Assembly (NCBI RefSeq): GCF_001905125.1
Contig: NZ_LWLE01000001.1
Location: 984,101 to 1,048,100, forward strand
Direction of reading: 5' to 3'
From: Streptomyces sp. TSRI0281
GTDB lineage: Bacteria; Actinomycetota; Actinomycetes; Streptomycetales; Streptomycetaceae
DNA: 64,000 nt
Each line of letters begins with the position of its first letter. Position 1 is the first letter of the stretch. Made by a program: the position numbers and the translations under genes. The notes under the pieces are model-generated. The model was not told the DNA's origin and did not search any database. It saw nothing but the letters and a program-made list of their open reading frames with translations. Below, one piece after another: positions 50,812 through 58,765 of the stretch.

Positions 50812-50994
50812 CGCCTCCCGGTCACGGGGTGGCCCCGGCCACGGAGTCGCCCCGACAACACCGCCCCCGCTCCGGAAGCTTGCTCGCCTTGGAGCCCGCA
50901 CGATCGGGCTACGCGCCCGCCACCTGAACCCGTGGCCTTCTTGCCGTGTCCCAGGACAGCGATACCTCCATGCCCCGTGGCCACCAGGGGCACA

Positions 50995-51414
50995 TCAGGA
51001 GAGCAGGACAGCGTCCAGGTACTCCTGCACCGGCTCGAACAGCCCGTACGGCACATACTGCGGGATCTCTCCATGGGCAACCCATACGAGCTCGGCCAGC
51101 TCCTCGGTGTCCGCGACGTGAGCGACACCGACACCGCCTACTACCTCGCAGGCCGTGTACGACATCAGCCGGCCCGTCTTCGGGTGAATCCGCTCACCGA
51201 GCAGCCTCACGGCGGCCACGTCCAGGCCGGTCTCCTCCTGGGTCTCCCGCACGGCCGCGTCTTCGCGGGCCTCGCCCGGCTCAACCTCGCCGGCCGGGAA
51301 CTGCCAGGAGAGCTGCCCCTCGCTGACGCGTCGGCGCACCATCAGCACGCGCCCCTCGTGGGCGATGATGGCTGCGGCGATGCCCGCTCTCTCCTCCGCC
51401 TGCTGCTGCGTCAT
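50995..51414 (-). CDS. Nudix hydrolase
   Basis: 139 residues from ATG 51414, GGAGG 7 nt upstream. The Nudix box is complete: AGEVEPGEAREDAAVRETQE then ETGL (G-x5-E-x7-R-E-x2-E-E-x-G). Flanks: IAAAIIAHEGRVLMVRRRVS and LSWQFPAG. It hydrolyses a nucleoside diphosphate-linked compound; the substrate is unknown. Its ATG overlaps the stop of a truncated Nudix-like fragment upstream, so an ancestral tandem pair is likely. Confidence 0.93.
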   Translation of the reverse strand: MTQQQAEERAGIAAAIIAHEGRVLMVRRRVSEGQLSWQFPAGEVEPGEAREDAAVRETQEETGLDVAAVRLLGERIHPKTGRLMSYTACEVVGGVGVAHVADTEELAELVWVAHGEIPQYVPYGLFEPVQEYLDAVLLS

Positions 51415-51600
51415 GTCTGTTCCTCCAGGACTGCCAGGATGGGCGGGAAGAGCGTATCGACGGCGATGAAGCGGGGCACCGACTTCCTGGGGACCCACAT
51501 GACGTCGATGTTCTCGGCGGTGTCGCTGTTGATGGCCTCGCCCGCCAAGTACTCGCAGAGAAAGTACTCGCACAGCACGCCGGTCACGGGGTGAAGCCGG
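51411..51600 (-). pseudogene. 5'-truncated Nudix-like gene fragment
   Basis: The minus frame ending in TGA (51413-51411) reads VTGVLCEYFLCEYLAGEAIN, then ENIDVMWVPRKSVPRFIAVD and TLFPPILAVLEEQ, which looks like the C-terminal half of a Nudix hydrolase (strand-rich followed by the final helix). The Nudix box itself is absent and the frame degrades above about 51600, before the terminator at 51646. Its stop overlaps the intact Nudix gene's ATG by ATGA, so this is the 3' remnant of a once coupled gene. Confidence 0.65.
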
Positions 51601-51645
51601 TTCCGTTGCCGAGCCGCAGCGCGGACTGCAGCAGACAGCAGTCCA

Positions 51646-51684
51646 CAAGTCCGGGGCGCCCCGCCCCTGGCCGCCCCGGACTTG
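51646..51684 (-). terminator. perfect 13-bp hairpin downstream of the gene at 51694
   Basis: CAAGTCCGGGGCG (51646-51658) and CGCCCCGGACTTG (51672-51684) pair around a 13-base loop, 10 bp after the stop codon of the minus-strand gene at 51694. It likely ends that transcript and separates it from the Nudix remnant. Confidence 0.8.
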
Positions 51685-51693
51685 CGGGCCCAC

Positions 51694-52107
51694 CTACGCC
51701 CCGGCCACCTTCACCGACAGTTCGTGCAGCAGCCCCGCGTCCACGAACGGCGCCTCCGTCGTCGGCCGCGACCGCCAGTCCAGCGGCCAGGTCGCCCCGT
51801 CCAGCGCGGGCACCCCGATGAAGGCCGCCCCCCGCTCGATCCGGTGCAACGCCTCCACCCCGCGCGGCCAGCGGTACGCGGTGGCGGTCTGCGGCGGCAG
51901 CAGGAAGTACATGCCGCGCTCCCCGATGCGTGAGCGGACGATCGGCCCGGCGTGAAAATCGGTGAACTGCATGATCTCGTACGCGATTTCCTCGCCGAGC
52001 ATGCCGATGGCCCGCACCGCGTCGAAGTGGATTCCCACATGCCGCAGGGCGTGCCCGGTCGCGGGCACCCAGCAGGGGACCGGATCAAGTGAACTTCGCT
52101 TCTCCAT
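51694..52107 (-). CDS. conserved hypothetical protein (primase/polymerase-N-like)
   Basis: 137 residues from ATG 52107; GTG 52131 is an alternative. The sequence VPATGHALRHVGIHFDAVRA, GPIVRSRIGERGMYFLLPPQ and TAYRWPRGVEALHRI resembles small Streptomyces proteins related to the bifunctional primase/polymerase N-terminal region, typically found beside XRE/DUF397 genes. The catalytic acidic set of a primase cannot be confirmed. It is divergent from the XRE gene at 52191. Confidence 0.75.
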   Translation of the reverse strand: MEKRSSLDPVPCWVPATGHALRHVGIHFDAVRAIGMLGEEIAYEIMQFTDFHAGPIVRSRIGERGMYFLLPPQTATAYRWPRGVEALHRIERGAAFIGVPALDGATWPLDWRSRPTTEAPFVDAGLLHELSVKVAGA

Positions 52108-52190
52108 GCGCTCAGCGTTGCGGCAGAACACCTAGAGTGACCAGCGTCACACGCAGGCCGTGATCGGCCGTGTACCTAAGAGGTGAGCCG

Positions 52191-53003
52191 GTGAACTCCA
52201 GTGATCCACGGGACAGCAACGCCACGACGTTCGGGCTGCTCCTGAAGCACTTCCGGGAACGGGCCGGACTGTCCCAGGAGGCCCTGGGCAGGCGGATCGG
52301 ATACTCCAAGTCCCAAGTGGCCATGGTCGAACGGGGCGCCCGGCCCCCCAAGGGCATCTTCGTGCAGAGAGCGGACGAGGTGCTGGGTGCACAGGGTGCA
52401 CTGATCGCTGTGGCGCCGAACCCGCGCAACGGCCCGTTGCCCGGGTGGTTCGCCGGGTTCGCGGAGGAGGAAGCGCAGGCATCCGCTCGGCACGCGTACG
52501 AAACCCATGTAATGCCGGGTCTTCTTCAGACGGAGGCATACGCACGGGCAGTCTTCGCCAGCGCCCATCCAACCTACGACGACGACGAGATCGAAGCGAA
52601 GGTATGCGCACGCTTGGCACGTCAGAGCCTGCTGTCCCGCAAGCCACTGCCCGACATCAGCTTCGTCATGGAGATGATCCCGCTCACGCGCCCCGTGGGT
52701 GGCCACCGGGTCCTCAAGGCTCAGTTGCATCACCTCGCCGAGGTAGCTCAGCTGCGACACGTACGCATCCAGCTGATGGCCCCCAATCGCCAGGACCACG
52801 CCGGACTTAACGGCCCCTTCGTCCTGCTGGAGAACGCCGAACGGAAGCAATTGGCGTACATCGAGGGGCAGGGCGGCAGCTTCTTCATCACCGAACAGCC
52901 TGAATTGGGAAACCTGTTCGGGAAGTATGGGGTACTGCGAGCCCAGGCATACACTCCCGAAAGGTCTCTGGAAATGATCGAGAAGATGGCAGAGGAACTA
53001 TGA
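52191..53003 (+). CDS. XRE-family regulator with DUF5753 domain
   Basis: 270 residues from GTG 52191 (GAGGTGA upstream). HTH: GLLLKHFRERAGLSQEALGR, IGYSKSQVAMVERGARPPKG. DUF5753: HAYETHVMPGLLQTEAYARA, SRKPLPDISFVMEMIPLTRP and VRIQLMAPNRQDHAGLNGPF. It overlaps the DUF397 gene by ATGA and that gene is followed at once by an ECF sigma factor, making a three-gene operon. This is the second XRE/DUF397 set in the window. The ligand of DUF5753 is unknown. Confidence 0.94.
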   Translation: MNSSDPRDSNATTFGLLLKHFRERAGLSQEALGRRIGYSKSQVAMVERGARPPKGIFVQRADEVLGAQGALIAVAPNPRNGPLPGWFAGFAEEEAQASARHAYETHVMPGLLQTEAYARAVFASAHPTYDDDEIEAKVCARLARQSLLSRKPLPDISFVMEMIPLTRPVGGHRVLKAQLHHLAEVAQLRHVRIQLMAPNRQDHAGLNGPFVLLENAERKQLAYIEGQGGSFFITEQPELGNLFGKYGVLRAQAYTPERSLEMIEKMAEEL

Positions 53004-53248
53004 GTACCGACCTCCACTGGTTCAAGTCCAGCTACAGCGGCGACCAGGGGGGCGACTGCGTCGAGGTGGCCGTGACGTGGTCCAAGTCGACGTACAGCGG
53101 CAGCGAAGGCGGCAACTGCGTAGAGGTCGCCGCCTGTCCCCATACCGTCCACGTCCGGGACTCCAAGGACCTCGCCGTCCCCGCGCTCTCCCTCTCCCCC
53201 GGGGCATGGTCCTCCTTCCTCGGTTACGCGGCCGGATCAGCTGTCTGA
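53000..53248 (+). CDS. DUF397 protein with internally duplicated N-terminal motif
   Basis: 82 residues. The DUF397 start motif occurs twice: WFKSSYSGDQGGDCVEVAV and WSKSTYSGSEGGNCVEVAA, followed by a single middle and end (TVHVRDSKDLAVPALSLSPG, WSSFLGYAAG). Normal DUF397 proteins carry the motif once, so an in-frame duplication of about 20 codons has occurred. The gene overlaps the XRE gene before it by ATGA. Confidence 0.92.
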   Translation: MSTDLHWFKSSYSGDQGGDCVEVAVTWSKSTYSGSEGGNCVEVAACPHTVHVRDSKDLAVPALSLSPGAWSSFLGYAAGSAV

Positions 53249-53251
53249 GCC

Positions 53252-54583
53252 GTGACTGCGACAACGGGGGAATGCCCCGGCTGCGGACGGGAAATCGAGA
53301 AAGCCGCCGGGCCGGGCCGAGCGCCCGCGTACTGCACCCAGGCGTGTCGACAGCGCCTGTACCGGGAGCGAGAACAGCCCTCCGCCCTACCCGTGCAGGA
53401 ACTGATCGCCGATCTCGGGGACCGGCTGCGGAAGCTGCGGCCGGTGCCCAGGGACACGTTCCATACCGACGTCGAGGCGCTGTCCGGCCCGTTCACGCAG
53501 CTGCGGCGCATCGCCCGGCAGGCACGTGCGGACGAGCGCCGGGAAGAAACCGTCACATCTGAACCCGTGACGAATCCGACGGCCTCCCCCTCCACCGACG
53601 CCGTCTTCGCCGCACTCTCCGAGCAGTACGGGCGTGAGCTGCGGGTGCACTGCTACCGGCTCCTCGGTTCGTACGACGAGGCCGAGGACCTGACACAGGA
53701 AACGTTCCTCCGGGCCTGGCGGGCGCGGGACGCGCTCAGCGGCGTCGCCCACCCCCGGGCCTGGCTGTACAAGATCGCCACCCGGCTGTGTCTGGACTTC
53801 CTGCGCGAGCACGACCGGCGCCCCACGACGTACGCGCCCGTCCCCGGCGTGGACTCCGGCGTCGGACCGCCACCCGTACGGGTGACCTGGCTCCAGCCCT
53901 TCCCCGACGATCAATTGCCCGACAGGACCGCTCCGGCGCACGAGCCGGACGCGGCGGCCGTGGCGAGCGAGACGCTGGAACTGGCCTTCCTGACCGTCGT
54001 GCAGAAGCTCCCCGCCCGGCAGCGGGCCGCCGTGATCCTGCGGGATGTCGCCGGGTGGACCGCCCAGGAGACGGCCGATCTGCTCGGCTCCGGTACGGCA
54101 TCGGCGAACAGTGCTGTCCAGCGCGGCAGGGCCGCCCTGCGGCAGGCGCTGCCGGGGCGCCGGGAGGACTGGTCGGTGCGCGAACCCAGCGCCGGGGAAC
54201 CGGCGTTGGTCCGGCGTTTCATGGATGCCGTGGCGCACTGCGACATCGACGCGATGGTTGAGCTGGTGCGGGAGGACGCGGTGCTGACGATGCCGCCGAG
54301 CCCGCTCTGGTTCACGGGGCGCGAGGCGCTCTTCAGGTTCCTGCGCCCGAACCTCGATCCCGCGTCACCGGAGTTCGCGGGGCACTGGCGGACCGTGCCG
54401 GTGCGCGCCAACGGTCGCACCGCGGTCGCCGGTTACCTTCAGCGGCCCGGCACCAGCGTCTACCGGGCGCACATCATCGACGTCCTGCGCATCGAGGCGG
54501 GCGAGGACCGGATCGCGGAGATCACCACCTTCGAACCTCATCTGTTCCCGGCCTTCGGTCTCCCGATGACGATGACGCTATGA
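53252..54583 (+). CDS. ECF sigma factor with N-terminal zinc-finger-like and C-terminal SnoaL domains
   Basis: 443 residues from GTG 53252, three bases after the DUF397 stop. Residues 8-32 have CPGCGRE and YCTQACRQR: C8, C11, C28 and C32, a likely zinc site. Sigma2 lies around YGRELRVHCYRLLGSYDEAE, DLTQETFLRAWRAR; sigma4 around LPARQRAAVILRDVAGWTAQ, ETADLLGSGTASANSAVQRG. The last 130 residues are SnoaL/NTF2-like, as in SigJ/ECF41-type sigmas. The zinc-finger head fused to such a sigma is unusual. The operon context suggests control with XRE/DUF397. Confidence 0.9.
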   Translation: MTATTGECPGCGREIEKAAGPGRAPAYCTQACRQRLYREREQPSALPVQELIADLGDRLRKLRPVPRDTFHTDVEALSGPFTQLRRIARQARADERREETVTSEPVTNPTASPSTDAVFAALSEQYGRELRVHCYRLLGSYDEAEDLTQETFLRAWRARDALSGVAHPRAWLYKIATRLCLDFLREHDRRPTTYAPVPGVDSGVGPPPVRVTWLQPFPDDQLPDRTAPAHEPDAAAVASETLELAFLTVVQKLPARQRAAVILRDVAGWTAQETADLLGSGTASANSAVQRGRAALRQALPGRREDWSVREPSAGEPALVRRFMDAVAHCDIDAMVELVREDAVLTMPPSPLWFTGREALFRFLRPNLDPASPEFAGHWRTVPVRANGRTAVAGYLQRPGTSVYRAHIIDVLRIEAGEDRIAEITTFEPHLFPAFGLPMTMTL

Positions 54584-54723
54584 GGTGTGGGGATGTGGCC
54601 GAAGGGCGCACAGCCTTCGTCGCCGCTGCCCAGCGGCCTCGATCCGTACTCGGACGTGAAGCTGAACTCACCGGCGTTCTTGACGTTGAACGCGCCGTAC
54701 TCCTGGAGTGCCTTCGCGACCAT
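54584..54723 (-). pseudogene. possible gene remnant between sigma factor and SDR genes
   Basis: The minus frame reads MVAKALQEYGAFNVKNAGEF then FTSEYGSRPL and IPTPHSV, a segment with good protein-like character (YGAFNVKNAG) without start or ribosome binding site. Together with the uninformative 54724-54907 stretch this looks like a piece of a lost secreted or hydrolase-type protein. No family can be named. Confidence 0.3.
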
Positions 54724-54907
54724 CCGTCGACGCCGTGGAGATGAACCGGGAGAAGTTCACCCGGCGCGCCCGCGAGGTGATCGTGACGCCGCCGGGACGC
54801 CGGCGGGAGACCGGCGGGAGGTCCGCTGCCACCCGTCACGCGCCACAACGCAGGCCGCCTCAAATGCCGTTGACCCGCGCCGTGCCCGTAACAGAGCATC
54901 GCCTCAT

Positions 54908-55699
54908 ATGACTACCACCGAACCGCACTCCCCCGCGTCCGCGTCGCCGCGCCCCGTCGCCCTGATCACCGGGGTCGGCCGCACCGTGGGGATCGGTGCG
55001 GGCATCGCGCGGCGGCTGGCCGCCTCGGGCTGGGACATCGCCTTCACCTACTGGACGCCTTACGACAAGCGCATGAGCTGGGGGGTCGAGCAGGGGGCCA
55101 CGGACGCCATCACCGAGAGCCTGTGCCCGACCGGGGCGCGGTCGGCCGCGATCGAGGCCGACCTCTCCGACCCCGACGCCCCCACGAGGATCTTCGACGA
55201 CGCGGAGCGGCGCCTCGGCCCGGTCACCGCACTCGTGATGAGCCATGCCGAGTCCGTCGACTCGGGCCTGCTGGACACCACCGTCGAGAGCTTCGACCGG
55301 CATTTCGCCGTCAACGCGCGGGCCACCTGGCTGCTGATCCGCGAGTACGGGCTGCGCTTCCGCTCCGCCCCGGGGACCGGCCGGATCGTCGCCCTGACCA
55401 GTGACCACACCGTCGGCAACCTCCCCTACGGCGCGAGCAAGGGCGCCCTGGACCGCATCACGCTGGCCGCCGCCCACGAGCTGGCCCAGCTGGGCGTCAC
55501 GGCCAACGCCATCAACCCCGGCCCGGTGGACACCGGCTGGATGACCGACGACGTACGGGACGCCTGCCTGGGGGCGACACCGCTCGGCCGTCTCGGCACC
55601 CCGCAGGACACCGCGCACCTGGTGGACTTCCTCTGCTCGCCCCAGGGACAATGGGTCAACGGCCAACTGCTGAAGAGCAATGGCGGATCCGCTTCCTAG
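54908..55699 (+). CDS. short-chain dehydrogenase/reductase
   Basis: 263 residues from ATG 54908. Cofactor motif TGVGRTVGIGAGIARRLA (TGxxxxxGIG), Asp-rich EADLSDPDAP, FAVNARATWLLIREY, the catalytic segment LTSDHTVGNLPYGASKGALD (Ser ... Tyr-x-x-x-Lys) and INPGPVDTGWMTDD. It reduces or oxidises a carbonyl with NAD(P)H; the substrate is unknown. It stands alone between the sigma operon remnant and the kinase gene. Confidence 0.93.
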   Translation: MTTTEPHSPASASPRPVALITGVGRTVGIGAGIARRLAASGWDIAFTYWTPYDKRMSWGVEQGATDAITESLCPTGARSAAIEADLSDPDAPTRIFDDAERRLGPVTALVMSHAESVDSGLLDTTVESFDRHFAVNARATWLLIREYGLRFRSAPGTGRIVALTSDHTVGNLPYGASKGALDRITLAAAHELAQLGVTANAINPGPVDTGWMTDDVRDACLGATPLGRLGTPQDTAHLVDFLCSPQGQWVNGQLLKSNGGSAS

Positions 55700-55788
55700 A
55701 CTGTCTCCGATACCGCAGGACGCCTTGGCATGTGCGCCTTCGGCCGAACGTCTACGGTGGCCTGGTCCAGTAGTGCACAGGGGGTCGC

Positions 55789-58017
55789 ATGCGCAACGAA
55801 GGTACGGCTGACGGCAGAGCGGACGACGGGGCGGCCGGCGGTCCCGACGACCGCTGGGTGGCCGACGACCTCCAGCGCGCCGACGCACAAGCGCCGCAGG
55901 AATGGCCGCAGACGCCGCCCCGGGCGGAGCCCCCTGCCGGCAACACGGTGATCGACGGCCGCTACGAGCTGCTGTCACCGATCGGCAGCGGCGGCATGGG
56001 CGAGGTCTGGAAGGCGCACGACCGGCGCCTCCGCCGCTTCGTCGCCGTGAAGGGGCTGCTCGACCGCCACTCCATGACCCCCACCACGCAGGCCGAGGCG
56101 ATGCAGCGGGCGCGTCGCGAGGCCGAGGCCATCGCGAAGATCGAGCACCAGAACGTGGTGACGGTCCACGACCAGGTCGAGACCGACAACCAGGTCTGGA
56201 TCGTGATGAAGCTGCTCGAAGCCAGGTCCCTGGCCGATGTGCTGAGCAGCGAGAAGGTGCTCGCCGTACCGAGGGCGGCGGACATCGGTCTGCAGATCCT
56301 CCAGGGGCTGCGGGCGGTGCACGGCGCGTCGGTCGTCCACCGCGACGTGAAGCCGGGCAACGTGCTCGTCCGCGACGACGGGCTCGTGATTCTGGTGGAC
56401 TTCGGCATCGCCAAGTTCGACGGCGGTGCGCAGGTGACCCAGCACGGCGGCGTCCTCGGCACACCCCCGTACCTGGCGCCCGAACTCTTCGCGCCCGGGG
56501 CTCCGGCGCCCACTCCCGCGTCGGACCTGTGGGCACTGGGGATCACGCTGTTCCTGATGGTCGAGGGACACGTACCCTTCGCCGGCAACGAAGTCTGGGA
56601 AGTCCAGGAGCAGATCAGGAACTCCCCGACGCCCGTGGTCCGTTACGCCGGCCCCCTGGCGCCGGTCATCCAGGGGCTGCTGGCCACGGACCCGCAACGC
56701 CGGCTGGACGCCGCAGGTGCGGAAGAGCTGCTCCGGGGCGTCCTGGGGGCGCCCGCCGCGCCGCACACCCCGTCGCCGACGGGCGGCCCGGCCGCCGAAG
56801 CCCCCCACCCGCCGACAGCCGCGGCCTCGTCCGGCCCGCCGCCCGTATCGGGTCCCGCGTCCGTCCCGGGTCCCGCGGCCTCGTTCGGCCCCGCGCCCGT
56901 ATCCGGTCCGGCGGCCTCGTTCGGCCCGCCGCCCTCGTTCGGTCCCACGCCCTCCTCGGGTTCCGCTGCCGGTCCCGTACCGCCCGCACCCGCCTCGTCC
57001 CCGGGCCCGTCGGCCACACCCCCGCCCCCCTCCGTACCCGCGTCGCCCGCCCCTGGGGCGGCAGGCGGGAAGAAGCGCCGGACCTGGCTGAAGGTGACGA
57101 CGGCGGCCGTGTGCGTCACGCTGCTGGCCACCGCCGGCTGGCTCGTCGCGGACAACTACGGATCGAAGACGGACGACAAGACCGGTGGAGTCGTCGGCTC
57201 CGGTCAGGGCCGGGGCGGCAAGCAGGAGACGTGGAAGTCCACGCACCCCACGCTGAAGGTCGGCGTCAAGGACGACCAGCCCGGACTGAGCAAGCGCGAC
57301 AAGAAGACCGGCACATACACGGGTTACGACATCGACCTGGCCTACGAGCTCGCCAAGCGCATGGGCTACACGCGGGAGGAGGTCGACTTCACCACGGTCG
57401 CCACCGACTACCGCAGCACCGCCCTGAAGACCAAGAAGGTCGACCTCGTCATCGCCTCGTACAGCATCACGCCCGAGCGCAAGACCGCGGCGCCGGGTGG
57501 ATACAGCGTCGAGTTCGCCGGCCCGTACTACGAGGCGAGCCGGGAGTTCCTGGTACGCGAGAAGTCGGCCAAGTACGACATCCGCGACACCAGCGACCTG
57601 CGGAGACTCAAGGTCGAGGTGTGCACCGCCCGGGACTCGACGTACGAGAAGGAGCTCCCCAAGAAGGGCTTCACCATGGCGAAGACGCAGCCCAATACGT
57701 ACCAGGACTGCCTGGACAGGCTCCTGGACAAGAAGTCGGACGTCTACGCGGTGGCCTCGGACGACGTCATCCTCGCCGGATACGTGCGGGACAACCCGGG
57801 CAAGGTGCGGCGGCTGGAGCCCATCGAGGGCGCGGAGGGCTACGGCGTCGCCATGCGGCCCAAGACCCCGCTCCTGAAGGGCGAGGTGTGCACCGCCCTG
57901 AAGGGCATCCTGGACAGCACGGTCTGGGACGACCTGTACATGCACAACCTGTCGCCCCTGATGGGCGGCGGAAACCCGCCCGGCCGGCCGGACCTGGACG
58001 AGTGCCCCGGCCCCTGA
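55789..58017 (+). CDS. Ser/Thr protein kinase fused to a periplasmic-type solute-binding domain
   Basis: 742 residues. Kinase domain about 55-330: P-loop IGSGGMGEVW, Lys88 in FVAVKGL, HRDVKPGNVL (Asp186), DFGIAKFDGG (Asp204) and GTPPYLAPELF. A Pro/Ser/Ala-rich linker with FGPAPVSGPAASF repeats leads to one membrane helix (VTTAAVCVTLLATAGWLVAD, about 433-455). The outer part (about 480-720) is an amino-acid-binding SBP_bac_3 domain: TLKVGVKDDQPGLSKRDK, TYTGYDIDLAYELAKRMGYT, VEVCTARDSTYEKELPKKGF. It would sense an amino acid outside and phosphorylate proteins inside. No transporter is nearby. Confidence 0.92.
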   Translation: MRNEGTADGRADDGAAGGPDDRWVADDLQRADAQAPQEWPQTPPRAEPPAGNTVIDGRYELLSPIGSGGMGEVWKAHDRRLRRFVAVKGLLDRHSMTPTTQAEAMQRARREAEAIAKIEHQNVVTVHDQVETDNQVWIVMKLLEARSLADVLSSEKVLAVPRAADIGLQILQGLRAVHGASVVHRDVKPGNVLVRDDGLVILVDFGIAKFDGGAQVTQHGGVLGTPPYLAPELFAPGAPAPTPASDLWALGITLFLMVEGHVPFAGNEVWEVQEQIRNSPTPVVRYAGPLAPVIQGLLATDPQRRLDAAGAEELLRGVLGAPAAPHTPSPTGGPAAEAPHPPTAAASSGPPPVSGPASVPGPAASFGPAPVSGPAASFGPPPSFGPTPSSGSAAGPVPPAPASSPGPSATPPPPSVPASPAPGAAGGKKRRTWLKVTTAAVCVTLLATAGWLVADNYGSKTDDKTGGVVGSGQGRGGKQETWKSTHPTLKVGVKDDQPGLSKRDKKTGTYTGYDIDLAYELAKRMGYTREEVDFTTVATDYRSTALKTKKVDLVIASYSITPERKTAAPGGYSVEFAGPYYEASREFLVREKSAKYDIRDTSDLRRLKVEVCTARDSTYEKELPKKGFTMAKTQPNTYQDCLDRLLDKKSDVYAVASDDVILAGYVRDNPGKVRRLEPIEGAEGYGVAMRPKTPLLKGEVCTALKGILDSTVWDDLYMHNLSPLMGGGNPPGRPDLDECPGP

Positions 58018-58104
58018 CGCGCGCCCTCCACCGTCCGGGGTACCGCACCGCCGCGGCCCCGGACACCGCCCCCGCCCATGTCCCCGTCACCGCCCCCGCC
58101 CCTG

Positions 58105-58590
58105 TCAGCTCTCCGGGAAACGCTCCCCGCACGCGCCGCAGAACACCGGCGCGGACTCCGCCGAGAGCCGCCCGCACGCCGGGCAGACCCGGTCCAGCAG
58201 GCAGGGGGCCTCGCCGCCCTCGTACGCGACCGGCGGGGGCTTGATCGTCAGGCCGGGACGGCGGCGGTGGACGGTGAGGTACGTGAGCCCGTCCGGGCCC
58301 GCCGCGAGAGCGCGGCGGGAGGTGCGGGGCAACCAGATGACCGCGCTCGGGCCGAGGGACAGCACAGCCGTGCCGGTGCGCAGACGGCCGCTTCCCGCGA
58401 CGACGACCAGAAGCACGTCCAGGACGTCCTCCTGGTGCTCCCCGACCTCGGCGTCCGGTGGCAGCCGCACCAGGTTGGCGTCCAACTCGCGTCCGGCTTC
58501 GGCCAGTTGCCATAGGGCGCCCCGCTCGTCCGGGGCTGCGGCGGCGAGCAGTTCGTTCAGCACGGTCAACACCTGCGGGGTCGCGTCCAC
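58105..58590 (-). CDS. cupin-like protein with C-terminal zinc ribbon
   Basis: 161 residues from GTG 58590. The core LVRLPPDAEVGEHQEDVLDV, LLVVVAGSGRLRTGTAVLSL, GPSAVIWLPRTSRRALAAGP is a cupin barrel (with a single His at the metal site, GEHQ). The C-terminus RVCPACGRLSAESAPVFCGA then CGERFPES is a CxxC...CxxC zinc ribbon. Function unknown; a small-molecule sensor or dioxygenase-like fold is possible. It lies between two kinase genes on the other strand. Confidence 0.82.
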   Translation of the reverse strand: MDATPQVLTVLNELLAAAAPDERGALWQLAEAGRELDANLVRLPPDAEVGEHQEDVLDVLLVVVAGSGRLRTGTAVLSLGPSAVIWLPRTSRRALAAGPDGLTYLTVHRRRPGLTIKPPPVAYEGGEAPCLLDRVCPACGRLSAESAPVFCGACGERFPES

Positions 58591-58765
58591 GGCGACAAGG
58601 CTACGCGGCGGGCCGTGCGGAGATCCGGTGCTCCTCCCCCGCCGCCCCTCCCCCGGGGCCGCATTGCCGCGATCAGGTAACCGTCCCGCCGCGCACACCC
58701 CCCGAACCCCCTGCTGAGCCATCATGTCCCGTGCAGGTCATACGAATGGGGCGGGGGCTCGATCG

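Noticed and set aside
56830..57060. Repeats in the first kinase gene as a separate element
   Set aside because: They encode FGPAPVSGP-type linker repeats in frame and are explained as a low-complexity protein linker.
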